From assembly GCF_001638985.1 (NCBI RefSeq), contig NW_017265134.1:3014131-3078130 (forward strand): a DNA stretch of 64,000 bases, in the 5' to 3' direction. The translations under genes were made by a program, and so were the position numbers. Below, piece by piece: positions 45,631-57,392 of the stretch. Source of the DNA: Phycomyces blakesleeanus NRRL 1555(-). Taxonomy: Eukaryota > Mucoromycota > Mucoromycetes > Mucorales > Phycomycetaceae. The notes under the pieces are model-generated. The model ran no database searches. It saw only the letters and a list, made by a program, of their open reading frames with translations, and was not told where the DNA came from. The stretch's first letter is position 1. Each line of letters begins with the position of its first letter.

Positions 45631-47742
45631 TGTCAGAGTTGACATTGGTAACCAAAATCGGGATTTACAAGCAACCAGTAATGGTTGACTTTTTAAGATA
45701 AAAGATCTTTACTTTGCCGACAAGTCTTTCACATATGTTTTAGATCACTGTAGGAAATGGCAGGACTTACACCTCTAACCTTATAACAAGTTATGAGTTT
45801 GTAACTTATACTATTTAAAAGTCCATATTTAACATCCCGACCTTGTAACAAGTTACGAACTCATAACTTTTATAGCCAATAGCATGCCTGTATTAGCCTA
45901 TTAGTTTTACTTTTTGTCAAATACGATTTATGGGATTTTCTATTATTTTGCATCTAAGCCAATAAAATATTCTAAATATGGCAGATCTATATCTTTTTAG
46001 GTATTTGTATTCTCTTTATGATTGGTTCAACAAATGCATGATGTTTTATATTGATTTTTTTTTGGTTTTTATTGATCAAAATAATACAAGTTAAACATAA
46101 AGAAGTATGCAAAGAAGAAGTACTAATTTTTATGATATTTAGTAACAGCTTAAGCTATATATTCATTAAATAATATCCATATATATATTTTTATATGATA
46201 CTTTTTACATTGTTTTATTTAAAAAAAAAGCTATTCTCTAAGTACTATGATATTGATGAAGGCATGTATATTTCTTAATTGATTCTTTTAATCAAAGAGT
46301 ATAAATCTGCTTTGTGTTAACATTGTTATGCCTGATTCCTACATTTGAAAAAACAGAAGACAGATTCCCTGCGATTCTCAAAATCAACCGAGATCTCTAA
46401 TGAGCATGCAAGCAATCTTGACAACCAAATTGTACTTGATGCAGATTGTGATATTTCAGATAGAAAACAATAGAAAAATAAAAAATTGATAATAGAGACG
46501 TATAGAAATACTTTTAGGCTGTATATAAGTTGTCTTTTATTCATAAATACAAAGTATTTCTTTTTATAAGAAAACACAATCTGCTCTTGTTATTATGTCT
46601 TAGTTTCTTAAAGCTTTCTTCCTTTACTATATTTGATTATTAGAGTGTATTTACTGCTTAACTAGTGTTGGTGTTACAATTATGACATCAAGTCATAAAT
46701 CGTACTTCTTTAGCTCATAGCTATTATTTTCTCTTTTACACTAAAGCTTTAGAACTTCCTACTAATTTAGCTCCATATCGTTCTGATACAGTTTACCTGG
46801 CAGTATGATATAATTATCTTAACAATCTTTAATATATTATCTACAGTACTAGCTGTAATAATTATTGGCTTGATTACTTAATCGTTTATATATATTTTAT
46901 ACTGACAAGATGATAGCTACTATGTTATCCCAATATGAATATGTTCTTATATGTTATAAATCCAACATCTGGATGTCTGGATCACCACACAGATATTTTT
47001 CTATCAATTCTTCTCAAGTTATTTTCTTTTGTCAACTTTGCTGATTCGTATTTTATTAATACTAGCCTTCATAATTATTAGGTGTGTTCTTTTTAGAGAC
47101 CTTTAATAATTTAGACCTTGTGAAAAAATAGAATTAAAAAAGACTTTTACAAAATAAAAAAACAACAATGCATTAAAAAGTAATCACAGTCATTACTTTT
47201 TGATGGCAAAGACTTCTTTTAGTTCAGATTAAAAATATAAGTAATCTGTAGGTCATGTTTGTTCTTTTCGTAGTTTTGCAGTCTGATAAGCAGTTTCACA
47301 TATTATATTTATCTAAAATGATCTTCTGGTTTAAAAGTAAGACAATACTGCTTGAATATCAGCTTCTGCGTACTAAAATAGGTTTAGTACATACTAAACT
47401 TAGTAAGTGTGTGTCGGACTTTTCGAGTTACGAGTTTTGGACAGAAAGTTACAAGTATTGTTTTATACTTGTAATTCATTTTCTACAGTAGATATTTAAT
47501 ATGGTGAATATACTTGTAGAAGATATTACTTGACAACAAGTATCTAAGACATATTATTGTAGCTATTCTTTTAGCCAGAAATCAAACATCATTTTGTATA
47601 AATAGTCAAGAAATATAATTAATAAAAAGCATCTGTATTCTTATCAAAAAAACTATTCTTAAAACTTGACAATCTCCAGTGGTATTGATTCTGTGACTTA
47701 GTTACAAGTGCTAAAAAAGAAATATTAGATTGAGACTTGACA
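45631..47742 (+). repeat. LTR4 copy split by a CACTG element
   Basis: TGTCAGAGTTGACATTGG at 45631 and GAGACTTGACA ending at 47742. After removal of 45746-47490 and one GAT, 364 bp remain, close in length to the 360-bp copy at 61840-62199, to which it aligns throughout in reverse orientation. Confidence 0.75.
45746..47490. mobile_element. Non-autonomous CACTG element (1745 bp) in LTR4
   Basis: Starts CACTGTAGGAAATG; the right end as complement is TACTGTAGAAAATG. GAT flanks both sides (45743-45745 and 47491-47493), where the intact LTR4 at 61840 has a single corresponding site. Inside, near the left end, two copies of CTTRTAACAAGTTA(T/C)GA with inverted parts, and near the right end a related TTACGAGTT/AGTTACAAGT, look like subterminal repeats. 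No transposase or other gene; the short frames are chance. Confidence 0.85.
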
Positions 47743-47759
47743 ATAACATCTTATCTAAT

Positions 47760-48085
47760 TGTTGTTTTTGATCTGGGTTGTTCTTCCAATGCTATAACTT
47801 AGCCAAAATTAGTCAAACCCACTGGTAATCATAAACAAAGATAAAATAATAAAAAGAGAATAGAAAGATAGATAACTTTTATTAAATGAAATAACACCCT
47901 CTTTTATATCTTTTCTAAACCTACTCAGTCATTATAAATGTCTGTTTTGGTTTCTATTCTACTTTTGTTAAGGTATGTGCTTTCTAATTCTTTTGTGAGC
48001 AAAAATAAATCATTTCGGTTATTGTTCTCAAGAGATTTCTGTGTAATTGTCATCCTGATTGGCTGACAAGAATTTGGGTATAACA
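47760..48085 (-). repeat. LTR2 copy, reverse orientation
   Basis: About 325 bp from TTGTTTTTGATCTGGGTTG to AATTTGGGTATAACA, the inverse of 48932-49258 (TGTT...CCCAGATCAAAAAC). Both contain AAATCATTTCGGT/AAAGTGATTTCC and an AT-rich promoter-like middle. No gene. Confidence 0.7.
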
Positions 48086-48091
48086 TAATGT

Positions 48092-48931
48092 TGTCATTCC
48101 TGATCTGGGTTGGTCTTTCTTTTACTATAACAAAGTCAAAAGGTCAAACCCACTGGGAATCAAGGAGTATACATAAAATCAAAGAGAGAATAAAAGATAC
48201 TTTTTATTGATATAAATTGAATTATCTTATATAGTTTTCTAAACTAATACTGCGTGTTGTGGTGGTTGAAGTTGAAGAAGTTTTTAAGAGGAAGAATTCA
48301 AGATTTGAAATTAGGAACGAAGATTCGTGAGAACTTGTGTAGGTTTTGTTTATTGAGAAAGATTTTGTATCAAAGTTTGACCAGGTTCCTATACTGAACT
48401 ACTACTGCTATTTATATTGTTTTGGATTGGGAAAATTATATGACTAGAGTCAGGTAATCAATCCTATCTGAGCCTTAATCAGAGCAACGTGATCCTGTGA
48501 TAATTAATGTATGATTAATTATATAAATGTGTGTAGTCCCAATGAAGTATTAATATCGAAAGTAAATGTGTTTATGAGTTATAATTATGCTTATAATAAT
48601 CCACTGATGTATCTCATATTATGGTGATATCATCATATGAAATATAATCACTATCATGCATGCTAAACCTATGCGTTAAATAATAAAGTAATCGGTAGAC
48701 ACCTTTGACTGGAATAGCTGAGGCCTTATATTATTTCCTTCAGACTTATTCTCAATTACAGCAGTAGTCAATACTCATTTACAACACTGCGCATTATCTG
48801 CAGTAGCTATTATATTATATTTAAATAAAAGAAGAGTCATTATACTGCAGTTAATGCTCAGGAAGATGTTATTGTGCATAACAAAATACTGTGGTTAACT
48901 ATCTTCAGATTTTACGGATTCATCAAAATAA
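48092..48931 (-). repeat. LTR1 copy, reverse orientation, split by LTR3
   Basis: TGTCATTCCTGATCTGGG at the left, ACGGATTCATCAAAATAATG at the right, split by the 532-bp LTR3 at 48255-48786. Its right end runs into LTR2 at 48932 and lacks the last bases. Confidence 0.7.
48255..48786 (+). repeat. LTR3 solo LTR (532 bp) with CTGCG duplication
   Basis: Starts TGTTGTGGTGGTTGAAG and ends CTCATTTACAACA, flanked by CTGCG on both sides (48250-48254, 48787-48791). Nearly identical to 54903-55434 and of the same length. Confidence 0.92.
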
Positions 48932-49628
48932 TGTTGCCGTGTCCGAATTCTTGTCAGCCAATCAGGATGACGATTACACAGAATTCTCTTTTGAGAACGA
49001 TGACCAAAGTGATTTCCTTTTGTTCACAAAAGAATTAGAAAGCACATAGCTTAACAAAAGTAGAAGAGAAACCGAAACAGACATTTATAATGGCTGAGTA
49101 AGTTTAGAAAAGATATAAAAGAAGGTATTATTTCATTCAATAAAAGTTATCTATCTTTCTATTCTCTTTTTATTATTTTATCTTTGTTTACGATTCCCAG
49201 TGGGTTTGACCAATTTTGGCTGTGTTACAGCATTGGAGAAATAACCCAGATCAAAAACTGTCGGACATTATTTTGATGAATCCGAGAAATCGGGATAATT
49301 GACCGCAGCAGTTCTGTATGTCAAAGATACCTCATAGATAACAAACCGCAGTAATGTCTTGTAAAGATTAACCACAGTAACATCTTCTGAGCATCAACCG
49401 CAGTAAAGGACTTCTCTTGTAATTAAATAGAGTATAATAGTTTACTGCGGATAATGCGCAATATTAGTTTAGAAAACTATATAAGACAATTCAATTCCTA
49501 TCAATAAAAAGCACTTTTTATCCTCTCTTCGATTTTACATATACTCTCCGATCCCCAGTGGGTTTGACCTTTTGACTTTGCTAAAATAAAAAGGAAGACC
49601 ATCTTAGATCAGGAACGACAAAACAACA
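48932..49628 (+). repeat. LTR2 copy split by LTR1 close to its end
   Basis: LTR2 runs from TGTTGCCGTGTCCGAATTC to CCCAGATCAAAAAC (49258) and its last bases AAACAACA resume at 49621. The interruption is the intact LTR1 at 49259-49620. Confidence 0.65.
49259..49620 (+). repeat. LTR1 solo LTR (362 bp)
   Basis: TGTCGGACATTATTTTGATG to AGATCAGGAACGACA, flanked by AAAC on both sides. The same length and nearly the same sequence as 61400-61761. Ends 35 bp from the 3' end of the minus-strand tRNA-Asp. Confidence 0.9.
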
Positions 49629-49655
49629 ATCTCGGACAAGATAAAAACCAAAAAT

Positions 49656-49727
49656 CTCTCCGACCGGGAATTGAACCCGGGTCTCCCGCGTGACAGGCGG
49701 GGATACTTACCACTATACTATCGAAGA
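49656..49727 (-). tRNA. tRNA-Asp (GTC)
   Basis: Same 72-nt sequence as the copy at 9310 except one base in the D loop (GGTAAG instead of GGTGAG). Anticodon GTC, intact T arm. Converges on tRNA-Val at 45502; the LTR stack lies between their 3' ends. Confidence 0.95.
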
Positions 49728-49764
49728 ATACACTGAAATTACACAAATCAATATTATTAAAAAC

Positions 49765-49855
49765 CGTAAGTACCAAAATTTCGGTTGACCAGCAGTGCGG
49801 TGATGTTGCACAATTCTTTGTAGTTCTAGAAAAATTATATTCTATTATTATATAG
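49765..49855. repeat. Inverted repeat, left arm (partner at 58795-58890)
   Basis: CAAAATTTCGGTTGACCAGC to TATATTCTATTATTAT, about 77 bp matching the complement of 58800-58890 with about nine differences (for example CAGTGCGGTGATGTTGCA versus CAGTGTGGTGACGTTGCA). It may be the terminal inverted repeat of an older DNA transposon that was later filled by LTR3 and element 5. 49856-50396 contains no gene that I can identify. Confidence 0.6.
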
Positions 49856-50396
49856 CGTTCAGGACAGCCTCAAAATTATTTTCCTATCCAAATTTAGAAA
49901 TGCCGCATAGTAAAAAATAAAAATAATTCCACTTATATTTGCCTCAACAAGAAATAAGTCCAACTTATATTTGTGCAGGACTTTACAAGCTCAAAAGTAA
50001 TATAAAATAGTATAAAAGAAATAATCCAAGACAGTAAGAAAAGAAGTCTGTAATTCAAAAAGTATTTAATATAGTATAAAATAATCTATATAAATTATAC
50101 TTGTCATACACAACTTATATACACAATACTTATATTTCTTTACGTTTAAAGCCATATATTTGTCAAAAGACATATAATTATTCTAATAAAAAAAACAATT
50201 ATAGATAAAAAAGATTCTAAACGTTCTATTAAAGTAACTTTTTATACAAACTTAAGTTTTTTAATGTTTTTTATTAGCTAGTAAATATGCTGTTTTGGTT
50301 TTTCCTAAGAAATCTAATATCTTTCTCCCCAAGACCCTCCTCTCCTCTGCCAAGTGCATTGTCATTTCTTCAGACAACCCACTTTCCCTTGCATGC

Positions 50397-50569
50397 TGTT
50401 GTAAATGAGTATTGACTACTGCTGTAATTTAAAATAAGTCCGAAGGAAATAATATAAGGACTTAGCTATTCTAGTCAAAGGTATCTACTAATTACTTTAT
50501 TATTTAACACACAGATTTAGCATGCATTATAGTGATTATATTTCATATGATGATATTACCATAATAGGG
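50397..50569 (-). repeat. LTR3 fragment, reverse orientation
   Basis: TGTTGTAAATGAGTATTGAC onward, about 170 bp of LTR3 read in reverse, cut by the left end of element 5 at 50570. The remaining LTR3 does not reappear beyond 58654. Confidence 0.75.
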
Positions 50570-51195
50570 CACTACGGTGGCATGAATGACAGTTGGGCCG
50601 AAAGTAGGCACATAACTGCCATTTTTTTTAGTCAAAACCCAATAAAATCTCCGCCATTTGTTGTAAGATGGTAATGTCATTCATAGCAATTTAAAAAAGT
50701 AACATAAAAACACTTTTTTTGTTGCTGTATAATATTTTCAATATTGTAAAAAATGTTTGTAAGTTGTAATGACCACTTTGAGTATTGAAATATATGTTTT
50801 ATTAAATATCAAAGATGTCAACAATTATTAAGATTAATAATTTTTGAAATGTGTGAACGAAATAGTAACATAACTGCCATTTTTTCATTTTTTAAACTAT
50901 GTTCTTTTTTTTTAGATATTCTTTTTATCTTGATGAATTAGCAATTTGATTTTATTTAAATCACATAATAGCATATAGAGCATATAGGGAATGAAGACAA
51001 AAGCATAAGATGTATAGAGAATAGAAAAAAAACCAGAGTATATAAAGAAAAAAAGAAAGACGGGGCATATAGAGATTAAAAAAACATAAGAAATAGAGAA
51101 AATTAAAAAAAATATAAGATACAAGGACGATATAAAAAATATAAAAGATATAAGAATATAGAGCATATAGAAAAATAAGATAAATATAAAAAGAA

Positions 51196-54100
51196 TTACA
51201 GAATGGAAAGATTGCCTTTAGTAATGCGCATATTGTTGTTAAAGATATAATAGGGCGTGATTACATAAAACTGGTTTCCATTCGGTGGGTATTGGATCAG
51301 ACCAACTTGATGACAAATGTCATTTACACTTATAACTGCATAAGTCGGTTGCGTTTGGTGGCCTAGTGTATGGGTGCTTTGTGACCGTTGTTTGACGATA
51401 GGTACTGATGAGTCATGACCAGCCGCGTCATGTTCCTTCATGATCTCCACAAAAGCAAGAAAGTGTGGGAAGCCATAGAAATCTACATGCTGAAAGTAGA
51501 ACTGTACTGTACCGACGAGCCAGCTGTGAACAATTATATTATGGTTGCTAAAATAAATAAATAAATAGAATGTAAGCAACTTTTGATTGTATATCGAAAA
51601 ATATTATACTTACTTTCTATAGAGGCAAGTAAACATCACATAATGGTTGCCATGGCTGGTCTTGTTTTTCTTTCTTTGGTACATGCATGAGAAATATACA
51701 GTCAAATCCATCCACAGACGTGCAGCTACAACAACAACAGAGTCACCAAACTCATGGCCAGTCAAGTCTGTTGTTCTCTGGTAATATTTCAATAAAGCTT
51801 CCTTCACACTAGGGCCGCCTACACCTTCCACCGAATCATCATTCAAATTAACAAACTGATGAAATGGCTCCCACAACTGCACACCACTAGGATCATTAGG
51901 AAGGTCCATGTAGCTCTCTCTTCCATATGGCTTTGACCAAATGAGGTTGACTTCATCACAGATGCTGATTGCTAAGCTGGTATAATTGTGAATCGCAAAT
52001 TGCTTGATGAGAAAACTGGTGTTTTGGCTACCCTTTGATTTGGACTTTATCAATTTCAAGAAGATGCCAATTACTCTCTCCATTGAGTGAGTGGAGTAGC
52101 ATTGCAGAGGGCTTTGCTGCTTGATGATATAGGGTATATAGACCAGGTAATGTTGAACTGGTCGGAAAACACTATGAGACAGGGTATTATTCTGGACTTG
52201 TTGGTATAAAAACGAGTGCCAGTGCTTGAAGTATCTATTATTAATATTTAAAAAATGGTAACAATCAGCTATTTGTAATGATAATATATGAGACGTATAA
52301 TAACTTACAACTCCATCTCATCAAGCAATTCTGATGTCAACGTCTATTGCAAGGCAAGTGCGCAACCTTTCACAAGAGATAATAGAGCTGTTTTGACAGC
52401 CCTATTTGGTAAATAAGGCACGACCAAAGTGGGGACAAGGTATAAGAGAAAGTCAAGCCAGTCCACTGCGTGAGTACCATCGATCTTGGCAAATACGTTG
52501 TCAAAACTGCCTTGAAATGAGGTGAATATATATTTTCGTGAGCTGGTGATACAGTTTCCAATTGTTACAAGGTCTGCTCTTGGTATATGAAAAGGGTATT
52601 CAGTGGTATTGAGGGTATTGTCTGGATAGATATAATAAAATTTGGTTTCCTTTGTGAGAGTGACGGTAATCAGGTCATACACAAACTTTCCAATCCCTCT
52701 TGCAATTAAATGAAGTTCATCTAATGCAAAAAATGATGATCCAGAAAAGGTTGAGAGTTAGGTATATATGCTCGGCTGGTATATGTTCTTCGACTATTAC
52801 AAGCAGTTATTTAGTATGAAAAAAAGATGGCTAATTGAACATTTGTATACTTACAGGGTTGCCTACTTTGAAGTCTTCCAAAGGTCTTAACCGGGCAGAA
52901 ATGTCATCAAAGTACATGCCATGCCGTCTGTTAGTAGGGCATTTGCCTTTGATCTCACAAAAACGGCAACCAAATAAACTTGTTTGAGAACCAATGTGGG
53001 CCATATCAGCTACAGCTGGAATATCGCCAAAAGCAAGCAGCAGATAGACCTTGGATCTGCAAAGCTCCACTCCATTGTGCTTGACAACCAAGCCATGTGC
53101 CTTAAGATCTCGCAATTTATTGATGATGGGTATAAGAAAGGAGTCCAAATGAGTTGGCTTCTTGGGGCCAGGCAAGATTGCCAGTTGCAAAAGGTATTTG
53201 TTGGTATATCTAAGTATTTTATTAGTAATTTTTTTTTAAAAAAAATGTAATAATAATAATAAATAGTAATAAATTAATTAATTACCTGATGGATGGGTCT
53301 AGGCTGAATATTATGCAATGGATGATGGTATATGAGTTTTTGCCTTTCTTTTGATTGACAAACCCATTGGTATAAAGCCCAATGGCAATATCATCGGGAT
53401 TGGAGAACAGGCCCTGCTGCACCAACTGCTTGTAATTGTCACCATCAAAAATGTCGGTTAGCTGACCAGCTACAGATTCCCGGTTTGCTCTGTAACAGAG
53501 GAGTTCTCTTGTGGCTGGATCTGCCAACATTTGAGAAAGCATATCCCCAACTGACATAAGTTTCATACTGGCAGCTGGTGTCTGACTTTGATTGGGATCA
53601 GTCTTGTATCGCGGTTTGCCGCAGTCAACACAAGATTCCTGGTCGTTATTAATGCCATACAGTCAACAACCACTAGAGCAGACATCATACTCATGGCCCT
53701 TGACACTTGACTTTGACTTGAGCAAAGCATCAACAGTTTCGCCATGACTGATCTTAGCCCCAGGTTCTAAAAAAAAACGATATCACTACATGTTAGTGAT
53801 CTGGAATTAAAGTACAAGGTAACAGAAAATATAATATTTTACCTATCATTATATCGTCATGGTCTCGGATGACAGTGTTTATAAATTGAACAATGTCTCT
53901 ATATGCTGCTCTAGCAATTCTATGCTGTAGCATCAATTGAGACAGATGAATACTCATCAACTCGGCCTTGGTAAAAGTATTTGTACTGATTCGGCTGCTG
54001 TCGTAAATGTGAGCTTCACCCTCACTGTCCTCAAAATTACATGCGCACTTATATGAAATAGTATTATCAAGCTCCATAGACTCCATAGTATATTCTGTAA

Positions 54101-54386
54101 TACATTATTTAGTAATTGGAAAATAAATAATACAATTACAGCTCTTTTCATTACCTGAATTGCTAACAGATTCATCTTCATTACTAGTATCATTTTCGTC
54201 ATGGTACATGTCAAAATCATCCAGAATAGACTGGTCAATTTCAGTTATTGTTGCTGAATCTCCTCTGTGAATTCTCTTGTGGTTTTGCAGCTTCTGGTAG
54301 TTATCAAAAAACAAGACACATTGATCACATTGGTATTGCTGTGTAGATATTCTATCTCTCTGCTGGCTGGCGTTGGAAGAAGACAT
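51196..54386 (-). pseudogene. Tnp2-like CACTA transposase of element 5, multi-exon, two stops
   Basis: About eight exons on minus. Exon 1 (54386) carries a C2H2 finger CDQCVLFFDNYQKLQNHKRIH, then acidic sequence. Later exons: LMLQHRIARAAYRDIVQFIN; CVDCGKPRYKT; LTDIFDGDNYKQLVQQG and DDIAIGLYTNGF; LAILPGPKKPTHLDSFL, AFGDIPAVADMAHIGSQTSLFGCRFCEIKG; FALDELHLIARGIGKFVYDL; AKIDGTHAVDWLDFLLYLVPTLVVPYLP; THSMERVIGIFLKLIKSKS; and a C-terminal IIVHSWLVGTVQFYFQHVDFYG to the stop at 51196. The CRFC, ALDELH and ERVIG blocks are those of the Tnp2 lineage common in fungi. TGA at 53663-53665 and TAG at 52344-52346 interrupt it; CGA and CAG are likely ancestors. Otherwise the frame is well kept. Confidence 0.82.
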
Positions 54387-54902
54387 ATTGGTTGGGTTGG
54401 TACGTATGTAATATATAAAATAAAGCTGCGAAGAGGATTTTGGTGCTATTTATTAAATGTAAAAGACATCTTTATATACTCTTTATTTTTTAACCAAAAT
54501 GCTTGCGGCTCTTTTTCTTTTTCTCTCTCATAATGATGATATAGCAATGATTACAGTAATGTCAATGCTAGGTGAAACACCTGTCAGTAAATAATTCCCG
54601 TGGTTGGAAAGATTCTTCTTCATTAATAATTATGATGTAAGTTAAAATACTTCTTGGTTGACAAGGGGGTACCATTAAAAGAGCACTGGTGAAACAGACA
54701 CGTACTCTTTACTTGTGAGCGATTAGATATTCTTTGGGCTTTATAAGGAGGTATATGTATATTTAGGATAATTAATGACTAAATAATTTATGTTTTTTTT
54801 TAAATAAATTATCAATTACTCTCTAATACCAAAGGCAAAGAAAAACAGCCTTCTAATAATTAACAGTTAAAAAAAAGTAGTACTGTCTAAACACATTGAT
54901 AG

Positions 54903-55434
54903 TGTTGTGGTGGTTGAAGTTGAAGAAGTTTTTAAGAGGAAGAATTGAAGATTTGAAATTAGGAACGAAGATTCGTGAGAACTTGTGTAGGTTTTGTTTA
55001 TTGAGAAAGATTTTGTATCAAAGTTTGACGAGGTTCCTACACTGAACTACTACTGCTATTTATATTGTTTTGGATTGGGAAAATTATATGACTGGGGTCA
55101 GGTAATCGATCCTATCTGAGCCTTAATCAGAGCAACGTGATCTTGGGATAATTAATGTATGATTAATTATATAAATGTGTGTAGTCCCAATGAAGTATTA
55201 ACATCGAAAGTAAATGTGTTTATGAGTTATAATTATGCTTATAATAATCCACTGATGTATCCCATATTATGGTGATATCATCATATGAAATATAATCACT
55301 ATTATGCATGCTAAACCTGTGTGTTAAATAATAAAGTAATTGGTAGACACCTTTGACTGGAATAGCTGAGGCCTTATATTATTTCCTTCAGACTTATTCT
55401 CAATTACAGCAGTAGTCAATACTCATTTACAACA
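54903..55434 (+). repeat. LTR3 solo LTR (532 bp) with GATAG duplication
   Basis: TGTTGTGGTGGTTGAAG to CTCATTTACAACA, flanked by GATAG on both sides (54898-54902, 55435-55439). Only about a dozen differences from the copy at 48255, so both are young. Placed between the two divergent genes of element 5, about 515 bp upstream of the transposase start. Confidence 0.93.
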
Positions 55435-56362
55435 GATAGAAAAGACATATTTATATTATCTGTGTTGTACTAATAATATTTTTGAGATAGTGAATATATA
55501 TTTAGCTAATAGCATTATTTTCTTGTTTATGTATAAAACTTAAAGAAATAGATATAGATAATGAGGGCTATAGTCTGATACTCTTTTACTGACATCATCA
55601 AGATAAGCACTACTGATCGAAAGGGGTGTTAATTGAAAGTGCCGATGTGAGTTAAAGCACACCTTTTTCAAAAATGTACGGTTTCAGTCAAAAATGCCCC
55701 TTGGTAAATAATAGTAATGACAGTTAAAATTATTTTTATCTTTGATGACAGCATCAATCAAAACGCGTTTTAGTCGATAATGATAATAAGTATGATATGA
55801 ACTTGAGTATCATAACATTTACTTTAATATTGATAAAAAGGGGCTAATTAACTATATGATGTTCAGATGTTATATAGCTACTGTAGAGTATATTTAAAGT
55901 TATAATTTTAACTGGTACAGGGTTTTGTCATCAAGAACTTTAACCAAATTTCATGCTATATCTGCAATATGTATAGAGTTATATTATTATATCATATACT
56001 TTAAAACGTTTAATATGTAGACGGTGCAAAGTATGAACATTTATACATATAATATTAATTTAAAGTCTAATTCATTTTATCTTTATATTTCTTACAGTTT
56101 TGTTGTGTCGACACAAAAAGACTGTATCATGTTCACATGAGCTACTGCAGACAGGTGCAGACAGGTGCATACAAGTGCATAAGCATCCCTTCTTTTATAT
56201 GTTTTGTTTGTACATCTGTCTGTATCTTTTTCATATAAATAGCTATCAATTGCTTGTAATAAATCGTTGCCTTTCTCAAACTCAAATCGCTCTTATTCTA
56301 CTTGTCTAAACTATCACCTTTTCTTTTCAACTCACTGCTTATAGCTAAAAAAAAACTTAAAC

Positions 56363-57392
56363 ATGTCCGATATTAACACAACTCTCCTCAACTCAATTCA
56401 AAAGATTGAGGTTAATCTTGCTGAAATCAAGCAAGCATTGCGCGAGCTTCAAAGGCAATTCAGCAATCAATTTGCGCCAGCAGTCAGTGCGGAAGATCTA
56501 ACTACATGCAACAAAGCATTATTGAGTAGAGTTGTAAGTCATATATATTCTGTGCTTAGATGTTTATTTACTTTATTAATATTGTCATATATTTTTTGTA
56601 GCTCTTGAGCGTATTGCCGAGTCTGTGAAAAGAGCCCAGCTCACAGAGTACCCTGATCAGCTCGGTAAGTGAGTAATCAATACTGGCGGCGAGTTCAAAG
56701 GAAAAAACGAAGCACAAAAATACAATCTGTTGCTTCAGATTCTTCACGAGCAGGACTGGAAGGCGCGCTGCAAAGAAGTTCCACAAGGGCAGCCTTTGCC
56801 CCCATTAGTCCCTCTTTCAGACCATGATTTGACAGTAAAAAGACTGCATCTCAAAACATTAGGCCGTACGGTAAAGCATGATATCATTGACAAAGACTAT
56901 CCTGCGGCCTCAAAAGAATGGAAGAATATCCCAGAGAAAAACAGGGAATACTACATGATGCATTTGGAGAGATTGGCGAAGAATGGTGGATTGCACATCC
57001 ACCAATGTAAAAGAATGTGGTGTGCAAGAAGCCTTCTTCGGGAAAGCTTCAAGAGCGACAACCAGATGCACAAGAGAAGAATGGCAGAGAAGAACAAAGT
57101 AAGTTTATCAATTAACAAATCTATATATTGTAAACTTTAATTAACATCATTTCCTTTTATTATGCTATAGACACAGCGAGACATAAGTGATTCTTCGCTT
57201 TCTTCTCCTGATATGTCAGAAACTGGTGATGTTGAGTCACCCATAATGGCAGATGTGCTGTAAGTTACCATTGTTGCTTTTTCTCATGCACTGTTAATAC
57301 AAAACTAATATAAACTTCTTACTCTTTTATGTAGGTCTCCTCCACCCACAGCAAGTGTCGAGCCTGCTCGCAAGAGAAGCCGAAGATCGTAG
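56363..57392 (+). pseudogene. Companion gene of element 5
   Basis: Exon 1 (56363-56533) encodes MSDINTTLLNSIQKIEVNLAEI...LRELQRQFSNQF, a likely coiled coil. Exon 2 (from about 56602) reads LERIAESVKRAQLTEYPDQLGK, TGA at 56670-56672, then INTGGEFKGKNEAQKYNLLLQ, DWKARCKEVPQGQPLPPLVPLSDHD, KEWKNIPEKNREYYMMHL and CKRMWCARSLLRES to about 57098. Short exons near 57171-57259 (SSLSSPDMSETGDVESPIMADVL) and 57335-57392 (PARKRSRRS, stop) follow. The first junction is out of phase as modelled. It resembles the fragment at 7820-8110 but not the SWRSDE companions, except in beginning with a coil and ending basic. Function unknown; element-borne helper is inference. Confidence 0.65.

Noticed and set aside
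48255..55434. The two LTR3 copies as the ends of one 7.2-kb retrotransposon
   Set aside because: Each copy has its own private 5-bp duplication (CTGCG and GATAG), and the DNA between them includes other LTRs, a tRNA and part of element 5, so they are independent solo LTRs.
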